NCBI GenBank assembly: GCA_012934845.2
Contig: WNNJ02003121.1
Coordinates: forward strand, 1-64,000
Length of the DNA stretch: 64,000 nt
Source of the DNA: Pomphorhynchus laevis
Lineage: Eukaryota > Acanthocephala > Palaeacanthocephala > Echinorhynchida > Pomphorhynchidae
Direction: 5' to 3'
The position numbers and the translations under genes are program-made. Below are positions 36,386 to 44,453 of the stretch, piece after piece. The notes beneath the pieces are model-generated. The model was not told the DNA's origin. It saw only the letters and a program-made list of their open reading frames with translations, and did no database searches. Within the stretch, counting starts at the first letter, position 1. Each line of letters starts with the position of its first letter.

Positions 36386-38648
36386 TTCGTAAGAAATCCT
36401 AGACCGTTGTTTACTCAGCACATCTGTGCACTACTATTATACATGCCGTATCCATTAAGGATCCAACGAATGCAACGACAATTCAGCAACAACCTCTGCT
36501 AATGTTTAAGGATGGTCCGCACAGCGATTCGATCTGGTAAAGAGCGATAGCCTCAGACAATTAAGCAATGTGTCGGAAACGCCTTTATTCACAATTTCAG
36601 ACAGGCAACCGAAACGGCCAGTGTGTACCTCATTCTACTGATGAGTGTTGCCGGGTACTCATCATTTCGATGCTGAAGTGGTCGTCTAGAAGTGACATGG
36701 TGATTGAAAGTCGTGAATCGAAGTCCAGTCTATCAAGCAACACCATTTAGTATAAATGCCGTATTTCGTAAGAAATCCTGGACCGTTGTTTACTCAGCAC
36801 ATCTGTGCACTACTATTATACATGCCGTATCCATTAAGGATCAACGAGTGCAACGACAATTCAGCAACAACCTCTGCCTAGTGTTTAAGGATGGTCCGCA
36901 CAGCAATTCGATCTGGTAAAGAGCGTAAGCCTCAGACAATTAAGCAAAGTGTCGGAAACGCCTTTATTCACAATGTCACACAGGCAACCGAAACGACCAG
37001 TGTGTACCTCATTCTACTGATGAGTGTTGCCGGGTACTCATCATTTCGATGCTGAAGTGGTCGTCTAGAAGTGACATGGTGATTAAAAGTCGTGAATCGA
37101 AGTCCAGTCTATCAAGCAACACCATTTAGTATAAATGCCGTATTTCGTAAGAAATCCTGGACCGTTGTTTACTCAGCACATCTGTGCACTACTATTATAC
37201 ATGCCGTATCCATTAAGGATCAACGAGTGCAACGACAATTCAGCAACAACCTCTGCCTAGTGTTTAAGGATTGTCCGCACAGCAATTCGATCTGGTAAAG
37301 AGCGTAAGCCTCAGTCAAATAAGCAATGTGTCGGAAACGCCTTTATTCACAATTTCAGACAGGCAACCGAAACGGCCAGTGTGTACCTCATTCTACTGAT
37401 GAGTGTTGCCGGGTACTCATCATTTCGATGCTGAAGTGGTCGTCTAGAAGTGACATGGTGACTTGAAAGTCGTAAATCGAAGTCCAGTCTATCAAGCAAC
37501 ACCATTTAGTATAAATGCCGTATTTCGTAAGAAATCCTGGACCGTTGTTTACTCAGCACATCTGTGCACTACTATTATACATGTTGTATCCATCAAGGAT
37601 CAACGAGTGCAACGACAATTCAGCAACAACCTCTGCCTAGTGTTTAAGGATGGTCCGCACAGCAATTCGATCTGGTAAAGAGCGTAAGCCTCAGTCAAAT
37701 TAAGCAAAGTGTCGGAAACGCCTTTTTTCACAATGTCACACAGGCAACCGAAACGACCAGTGTGTACCTCATTCTACTGATGAGTGTTGCCGGGTACTCA
37801 TTATTTCGATGCTGAAGTGGTCGTCTAGAAGTGACATGGTGATTGAAAGTCGTGAATCGAAGTCCAGTCTATCAAGCAACACCATTTAGTATAAATGCCA
37901 TATTTCGTAAGAAATCCTGGACCGTTGTTTACTCAGCACATCTGTGCACTACTATTATACATGCCGTATCCATTAAGGATCCAACGAGTGCAACGACAAT
38001 TCAGCAACAACCTCTGCTAATGTTTAAGGATGGTTCGCACAGCAATTCGATCTGGTAAAGAGCGATAGCCTCAGACAATTAATCAAAGTGTCGGAAACGC
38101 CTTTATTCACAATGTCACACAGGCAACCGAAACGACCAGTGTGTACCTCATTCTACTGATGAGTGTTGCCGGGTACTCATCATTTCGATGCCGAAGTGGT
38201 CGTCTAGAAGTGACATGGTGATTGAAAGTCGTGAATCGAAGTCCAGTCTATCAAGCAACACCATTTAGTATAAATGCCGTATTTCGTAAGAAATCCTGGA
38301 CCGTTGTTTACTCAGCACATCTGTGCACTACTATTATACATGTTGTATCCATCAAGGATCAACGAGTGCAACGACAATTCAGCAACAACCTCTGCTTAGT
38401 GTTTATGGATGGTCCGCACAGCAATTCGATCTGGTAAAGAGCGTAAGCCTCAGTCAAATAAGCAAAGTGTCGGAAACGTCTTTTTTCACAATGTCACACA
38501 GACAACCGAAACAACCAGTGTGTACCTCATTCTACTGATGAGTGTTGCCGAGTACTCATCATTTCGATGCTGAAGTGGTCGTCTAGAAGTGACATGGTTA
38601 TTGAAAGTCGTGAATCGAAGTCCAGTCTATCAAGCAACACCATGTAGT
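36385..38648 (+). repeat. Satellite B: ~380-bp tandem repeat, six units
   Basis: Units are very similar; GTATTTCGTAAGAAATCCTG recurs at about 36.39 (variant), 36.76, 37.14, 37.52, 37.90 and 38.28 kb, giving a 379-380 bp period (one 8-bp shorter). Inside each: TTAAGGATGGTCCGCACAGC, GTCGGAAACGCC, GGCAACCGAAACGACC, CTACTGATGAGTGTTGCC, GGTCGTCTAGAAGTGAC. Order and sequence parallel satellite A. The 68-71 codon frames repeated in each unit follow the repeat and have no coding signature. Every unit carries the permuted hammerhead-like core. Confidence 0.95.
36984..37070 (+). ncRNA. Permuted hammerhead-like core, satellite B
   Basis: Representative unit. GGCAAC-C (36984-36989), GAAA (36990-36993), stem III 5' strand ACGACCA (36993-36999), stem I 3' strand UUCUA (37012-37016), CUGAUGA (37017-37023), stem II 5' strand G(U)GUUGCC (37024-37031), stem III 3' strand UGGUCGU (37058-37064), C of GUC (37065), stem I 5' strand UAGAA (37066-37070). 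A second helix UGUGUACC/GGUACUCA extends stem III. Equivalent motifs occur in the other units near 36.60, 37.36, 37.74, 38.12 and 38.50 kb. Confidence 0.6.
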
Positions 38649-38726
38649 ATATATATAATATATGTTGAAAGTATCAGTAGGGTTATTTGAACCACAGCTT
38701 GGGATCCTTGTTTCTTTCGGATTCAT

Positions 38727-38946
38727 AAATATATCAAAATAGGTAAGTATATAAAATTAAACCAAGCTTCTTTTGCAATTTTATTTAAAAACGTTTTCGG
38801 GTTACCCCTTCGTCAGTAGCACAATTCAATAAAATATGAATATTGAATTGTGCTACTGACGAAGGGGTAACCCGAAAACGTTTTTAAATAAAATTGCAAA
38901 AGAAGCTTGGTTTAATTTTATATACTTATCTATTTTGATATATATA
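38727..38946. repeat. Foldback element with hammerhead-like motif in each arm
   Basis: Arms 38727-38830 and 38842-38945 are nearly perfect reverse complements with an 11-bp centre. The right arm on the plus strand reads CUGACGA-A-GGG-GUAA-CCC-GAAAACG (38856-38879), and the left arm has the same on the minus strand. CUGACGA fits the hammerhead consensus CUGANGA, and GGG/CCC before GAAA fits stem II, but I find no stem III or cleavage triplet. Confidence 0.85.
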
Positions 38947-39120
38947 TTTATATATATGCAGTTACTGGAGATCATGATGGAAGGTTTCATATACTGTGTG
39001 AAATCTGGTAATCCTAGATTCGTAGGCTAGCAGTCAAGAACGCAAGCCAAGTACGGAGAGCGACAGCTCGAATCTCGGATAAGTCAAATTTCAAAAGGCG
39101 AAGAGTTGGTAGTCAGCCTT

Positions 39121-39165
39121 CTGATGAGCCCGGGGCATCCGACATGTGGCAAAAAGCGGGCGAAA
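39121..39165 (+). ncRNA. Possible hammerhead core
   Basis: CUGAUGA (39121-39127), GCCCG...CGGGC helix with a 24-nt loop, then GAAA (39162-39165) in canonical order. Stem III could be ACG/CGU with a distant 3' strand near 39190, but stem I pairing is poor and the cleavage site uncertain. The surrounding 39.0-39.24 kb sequence is otherwise unrecognised. Confidence 0.35.
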
Positions 39166-39323
39166 CGAAAACGGCTGTGACAACGTGGCCGTTAGTAGTC
39201 GGAATTTATGGAATTGAAATCATGAAAAAAGGATTCTGTAGCTGGTTTTCAATGCGAAAGTCACCTCGTTTGACCTAGCAACTATTCAATATATATAAAT
39301 CATCCGCAATTTATATATATACT

Positions 39324-39949
39324 TAATGGTGTTGCTTGATAGACTGGACTTCGATTCACGACTTTCAGTCATAATGTCACTTCTAGACGACTACTTCAGC
39401 ATCGAAATGATGAGAGTACCCGGCAACACTCATCAGTAGAATGAGGTACACACTGGTCGTTTCGGTTGCCTGTGTGACATTGTGATTCACGACTTTCAGT
39501 CATCATGTCACTTCTAGACGACCACTTCAGCATCGAAATGATGAGAGTACCCGGCAACACTCATCAGTAGAATGAGGTACACACTGGTCGTTTCGGTTGC
39601 CTGTGTGACATTGTGAATAAAGGCGTTTCCGACACTTTGCTAAATTGTCTGAGGCTTTCGCTCTTAACCAGATCGAATTGCTGTGCGGACCATCCTTAAA
39701 CACTAGGCAGAGGTTGTTGCTGAATTGTCGCTGCACTCGTTGGATCCTAAATGGATACGGCAGGTATAATAGTAATGCACGAATGTGCTGAGTAGACAAC
39801 GGTCCAGGATTTCTTACGAAATACGGCATTTATACTAAATGGTGTTGCTTGATAGACTGGATTTCGATTCACGACTTTCAGTCACCATGTCACTTCTAGA
39901 CGACCACTTCAGCATCGAAATGATGAGTACCCGGCAACACTCATCAGTA

Positions 39950-39951
<2 letters not shown>
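39324..39951 (-). repeat. Satellite B, inverted copies
   Basis: One complete and two partial satellite B units in minus orientation. They start and end with GGTGTTGCTTGATAGACTGG-type sequence and ACTCATCAGTAGAA. Relative to the direct array they carry an extra GA inside the ATGAGTACC stretch in two copies. The foldback at 38.7 kb and about 380 bp of other DNA separate them from the direct array. Confidence 0.9.

Positions 39952-40041
<90 letters not shown>
39952..40041. repeat. (AT)n microsatellite
   Basis: About 90 bp of pure AT, seated directly in a satellite B copy after CAGTAGA. Reading frames through it are artefacts. Confidence 0.95.
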
Positions 40042-40043
<2 letters not shown>

Positions 40044-40265
40044 CGATAGTGCGAAAAATCGCTCGAAACTGTTATCCAGGGGCCAAAACTGCCTACGATA
40101 TTTTAAATCCATATGAGCTGCTAACAAACTGGACTTTGATCATCAGCTCTATCAGTTTAATGTATTACTCCGAGACGCCCCTAACTATCCAGCAGTCATC
40201 GTCAGTTGGATGAAGTGGTTAGGGTGCGTTTCGACTGCTTATGTGATAACTATAAAGACACCAGC
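40042..40265 (-). repeat. Satellite C: diverged single relative of satellites A and B
   Basis: On the minus strand it shows GGTGTCTTTATAG..TATCACATAAGCAGTCGAAACGC in the place of the A/B landmark GCCTTTATTCACAATGTCACACAGGCAACCGAAACG, followed by CTGACGATGACTGCT and later GATAGAGCTGATGATCAAAG. Clearly related by landmark order but strongly diverged. Confidence 0.7.
40169..40239 (-). ncRNA. Permuted hammerhead-like core, satellite C
   Basis: Minus strand: AGCAGUC (40239-40233), GAAA (C of stem III at 40228), stem III 5' strand ACGC(A)CCCUAAC (40229-40218), CUGACGA (40205-40199), unpaired U, GACUGCU (40197-40191), stem III 3' strand GUUAGGGGCGU (40185-40175), C of GUC (40174), then UCGGA, pairing 4 of 5 with UCCAA before CUGACGA. 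Every helix has a different sequence from satellites A and B yet pairs. Confidence 0.6.
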
Positions 40266-40523
40266 AATTCGTCACGATGACTAATCTAACCCTATATTTA
40301 ATTCTTATCTGAAAAATTTATTTAAATATTATTTGATGTTTTAATTTAATTACAATATCACTCTTGATTTTTTAATTAATAATTAGAAAATTATCGATAT
40401 AAAGGTTATTCTAAAACACTGCTATAAAATCTAAATATGAGTTGAAGCTTATAGTGTGAATTGCTTTTACGAATAAACGGATTAATAAGGTTATCATTGT
40501 AATTTGTTAAATTTACATTCAAG

Positions 40524-40611
40524 ATGTTCTTAGATAAATGTATTAAAATTGAAGACGTTTGCAAAGAAGCAAAACAAATCTTAAGAACATGCAAAAATTG
40601 TGCGATAATAG
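40524..40611 (+). CDS. Candidate first coding exon of a split gene (unknown)
   Basis: ATG opens 29 codons, MFLDKCIKIEDVCKEAKQIL and so on to NCAII, ending one base into a codon at a strong donor, G|GTACGT. The single left-over base plus the two leading bases of the exon at 51396 make a Gly codon, so the phases agree. The intron would be about 10.8 kb and filled with LINEs. I do not recognise the product. Confidence 0.3.
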
Positions 40612-41394
40612 GTACGTTTAAATTTTAGCAAAATAAAATTGGATTACTAATTAATAAACACTTGAAGTTGTTAAATCTGCACTATTTATTTTAAAATTAT
40701 TAATTATATAATTAATTAAATAATATACATAAATATTTAGTAATAATTACTAATTTTTATTAATTAATTTAAATAATTTTTTAATATTTTTTCAATAATA
40801 AAAATTATATATGACAATCATGTATAGTAATGCAGAATAAAGATTGAAAATAACTTTTAACGATCAATTAATGCGAAATTAATAAAATACTTGGTGAGTA
40901 ATCATGTTATTTTTAGAACAAGTAATATCTTAGAGTTTCATATTTCTATATCTCATTGATACGATTTACTAATCCGAATTAGGATTTCGGCGACGGAAAT
41001 GTTAATTATTTAAAACACTGGAAATCTGTTTTCCTAAAATCCATTTTCCTAAAACACGGAAAAATATGTTTTAAAGTCGGTTTAGTTCACTGGCTTAACA
41101 ATTCATTTGCAACTGCGAATCGATTGCAGACGAAGGTGTCAATCAATATATACCGAGCATGTATACATACGAAACAAAACTAGTCAAATCGATTGGGACG
41201 ACGTTAGTTGTTTGATTATTCCAGAATTCAGGAAGGCCATAATGAAGGTTGATAAGATGCATAATTTGAAATACGTATATTACACATGTAATTGATCATG
41301 TTCACGAAGGCAAATGAATCTATCGTGAATATATGCATAAACAGTTTAAATGCATTGTTCGAAATAACTATGTCAAGGTATGATTTGTTGGATA

Positions 41395-41885
41395 CATCAC
41401 CCATGAAATATTTTTATACGAAGTGAGAAAGTAAAAGTATATATGAAATGCTCAAAATATTTGTTTAAACCAGCTGCCTTATTTGAAGTCGTGTTAGTAA
41501 CAAAAAATCGATATAAGTGATGAAGTATGTTTGACAAATGATGAATTGGAAGCAGAAATTGCGATATCGTGTATGGGATTGACGGGTGCATGATCATAAA
41601 TGATGATGTCATCGGCGTATTACATGACGTTAAAGGAGTAAGGTTTGATAAAAGGAGAGAGATCGCCTTGTAGAAAAGAAAAAAGCAGGGGACCTAGGAC
41701 TGAACCTTGTGGGACCCCGCAAAAAATAGGGATGGGAGGGGATGATGAATTAGAACAGACGCGAAAAGAACGGAAAGAAAGTTTGCACGCAAAAAGTTTT
41801 GTTTATGCTGTAAACTTGGATGCGAGTGAAATTGTAGTGATATGAAATGTGTTGGATATAGGATTAGATTGAAGAAGAGCTAGTC
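41395..41885 (-). mobile_element. LINE family 1, inverted 5' part of an insertion
   Basis: The minus strand reads GVPQGSVLGPLLF (around 41700-41740) and YADDIIIYDHAPVNPIHD (around 41570-41620), reverse-transcriptase motifs homologous to QYADDILIYAHAPAYRIHD at 45.2 kb. It is joined head-on to the plus-strand 3' piece at 41910. Confidence 0.8.
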
Positions 41886-41909
41886 AAAGCCACGCATCTG
41901 TTTTATAGA

Positions 41910-42355
41910 AAATTTGTATTCTTACTATCTTAGTTTATTTTTCAACTCACCTAAATCCACTCTTCTTCCCCTACAACGCATCGTCAACGCAGCCGTCCGA
42001 ATTCTCCTCTGTCTTCGTCGTTTTGATCATACATCCTACCATCTTGCTTCTCTCGATTTGCCTACAATTTATTGTCGTGTTCAAATTCGTCTTCTTATCA
42101 TTGCTTTCCGCCTTGTAACGGGCTGCTCCTCTTGTGAGAAGATGATCTTTTTGCTTTCGCTCCTTGTTGCTGCTACTCTCTAGTGAAATCAACTGCCTAT
42201 TCATATACGCTAACAGCTTCCCTGTTTGAGGGAGGTTGGCAAATCTGATCTCATTTAATTAATTTAACTTATAATAATTTACCTACTTGACTTTTGCTGT
42301 TTTTGTTAGTAAGTAAGCGTGCAGCTTGTACTCATTTGCCACGTTTAAAAATTAT
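41910..42355 (+). mobile_element. LINE family 1, 3' part of the same insertion
   Basis: Encodes YLSLFFNSPKSTLLPLQRI, AAVRILLCLRRFDH and IYCRVQIRLLIIAFRLV, the C-terminus of the reverse-transcriptase protein, then the family 3' tail ending in TTTGCCACGTTTAAAA near 42355. An internal deletion removes part of the VPNYSN region. Confidence 0.85.
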
Positions 42356-42415
42356 TATTAATACAACTTCCAGTGTTCCTTGACAGATGGAACAGATGTC
42401 AAGGAACAGATGGTT

Positions 42416-42757
42416 CCTTGACGTCACCATCTTTAACAACCACGCCGTTTTGTACTCATCATCAACAGTTAGTTTATTTTATTTTATTATTTAATTATTA
42501 AATTTTGACTTATTGATTTTACATTATTATTATTATTATTTATATTTTTATATAAAAAGTAATGGAGTAGGGCTCGAGCCTGTTTTGGAGCGAGTCAATG
42601 ATGACGTAAGGTTTGAGAAATCCACAACATGTCGTGAGGAGGGAGCACGTCTCGACGTTGTTTGCAGCGGATTATATGAGAGTCGATTCGAGCGGACGTT
42701 TTTTGACGTCACCATCTTTAACAACCACGCCGTTTTGTACTCATCATTAAACAGTTA
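42416..42757 (+). repeat. Direct repeat of about 55 bp
   Basis: TTGACGTCACCATCTTTAAC followed by AACCACGCCGTTTTGTACTCATC occurs at 42417-42470 and 42701-42754. The second copy is part of the coding fragment below, so the first is a partial duplicate of it. Confidence 0.9.
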
Positions 42758-43045
42758 GTGCTTTCAAGTACCATGAGACTCGAAAAAGATCGAAATATGA
42801 AGAGAGAATAAGACTGGTCGATCGAGGTAGTTTCGCACCACTTGTGTTCGCAGCATCGGGTGGCATAGGAGAAAACGCGTTACGACTTATTAGACGCATC
42901 GCTCGGTTACAATCAATGAATTCGACCACAAACTCGTATGCGAACTGTATTTGCCGACTAAAACGCATCGTTGGTATTGCTCTATGTCGATCTGCTTCCA
43001 TGTGCCTTCGGGGCTTTCGTTCTTCCCGAAATCGACCTGCCAATA
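42555..43045 (+). pseudogene. Relic of a retroelement-associated domain (FERxFFDVxxFN type)
   Basis: Frame 1 reads EPVLERVNDD, EEGARLDVVCSGLYESRFER, TFFDVTIFNNHA. After one frame change it continues KYEERIRLVDRGSFAPLVF, AASGGIGENALRLIRRIARL and CRLKRIVGIALCRSASMCLR. From memory this resembles an uncharacterised domain common in sponge, cnidarian and mollusc genomes (RLDVxxxGFWxxxxERxFFDVRVFNP...SFTPLVFSxxGG), usually next to reverse transcriptases. Its function is not known to me. The region is markedly more GC-rich than its surroundings, suggesting recent arrival. Confidence 0.6.
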
Positions 43046-43059
43046 ATCCTGACCACACC

Positions 43060-44280
43060 TAACCACACAGTATATTTCCAACGACGATTTAGTTTTCAAT
43101 TTTATGACTATTGAAGATGTATGTAATTTCCTTTACAGTAAAAAAATTATTTATTAAAAAAAAGTTCCAGTGTTCCTGGTCACGTTGGATCACTCTTCAT
43201 CGCGATATGTAGATATCTAAAGCACATTGTAATGCAAAATATGGGGGGGGGTTGTCGAAGTTCTAAATTCTTATAGTAAAGAGCCCCAGATACAAAATGT
43301 TTAAGGTACGACAATGGATCAAATTAGGTAATGCAATTTCGATACAATCTTGAATAACTGTACAGAGTTTATATCGTATATATGGAATTAAGTCCAAAAA
43401 ATATGATATAAAACATTGAGGTAATATATAGAGAGAGGATTTCCAAATAGTATTAACCACTAACGGAAATACAGATTCAATAAGTGTACATTTGATGATG
43501 GGGAGGCGGAAAACGAAATAAATGGCGAAATATTTAAATTATAAAAATATTAATATATTATATTTAATATAATTTATTTAAAGCTCAAAACAATTTTATG
43601 CCGATAAAATTGTTTTGTAATATATTATATTCTATATAAGTTAAAGCTCACAATAATGTCGAAACCGATATAAAGATTGTCTCGAAACCGATATAAAGAT
43701 TTCCTTTAGAGGAAACTTATTTATTTCATAATATAAGCATTAGTAGTAGAGATCTGCAAACATGGATGCAATAAATTTAAACATCATTTTTATAGTTTAT
43801 TGTTTTTCTTCTATTTCAATGTAAAATAAAATTTGATATTTCGTTTAATCGTGATTTATGTAACTATTTATATTATCAGTCATGTGTAACCCATCAACTC
43901 TTCAAATAAACATAAAGCAACACATTAAGGTGATGTTTGAACATTTCAATCGTTGATTTTGCTAGATATTTAATTTTATAGAATTGTACAATATCGGATC
44001 TGAAAAGTAAATTAGACGAATATTCTTCGTGTGTGATACTGTATTCCTTTCTTAATGTACAAGAAGAATACCGATCGTCAAATCCACTGATTGTCATCAG
44101 CTACTGCCCTGAAGGTATATATTATTTCTTTAAAAGAATGGTATAAATATAATTGCATTTTAATTTAAGTACATAAAGTATTTTATTAATACAAATACTT
44201 TATTAATTAAAATAAAGTATTTTATTAAATAAAATAAATAATTTTATTTATTTTTATCAAGTAAAAAAGTACCTCATTCT
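43060..44280. other. AT-rich spacer with small repeats
   Basis: Contains a perfect palindrome CAAAACAATTTTAT-GCCG-ATAAAATTGTTTTG at 43586-43617 and two copies of GTCGAAACCGATATAAAGAT (about 43657 and 43679; the second begins CTCG). No gene is supported. Confidence 0.6.
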
Positions 44281-44453
44281 TGGGTAATAATAATTTATTT
44301 AATGGCAAATACGTGTCAACTGCACGCTTACATGACCACTTACAAAAAAAGCAAAAGTCACAGATCAATTAGTTAATTGTTGAAATGGAATTGGATTTGG
44401 CGTTTGAAGCACGGCATTAATGTTGATTGGCGGATATGAATGGGCAGATTATT

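Noticed and set aside
24362-37070. HDV-like nested pseudoknot for the satellite core
   Set aside because: The A-B-A'-B' order fits superficially, but there is no P4 or J4/2 with the catalytic C between A' and B' (only GG), and the hammerhead core strings explain the conservation better.
24362-37070. A single satellite unit folding as an ordinary hammerhead in cis
   Set aside because: The linkers (2 and about 7 nt in satellite A) cannot span an 11-14 bp stem III, so only an inter-unit or intermolecular form is sterically possible for satellites A and C.
36704-38538. Near-identical 68-71 codon frames repeated in every satellite B unit
   Set aside because: They follow the repeat exactly, differ by indels that shift the frame, and have no known motif; a reading frame copied by a satellite is not evidence of a gene.
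39839-40213. 124-codon frame with an IYIYIY core
   Set aside because: Also a translation of an (AT)n tract through satellite DNA.
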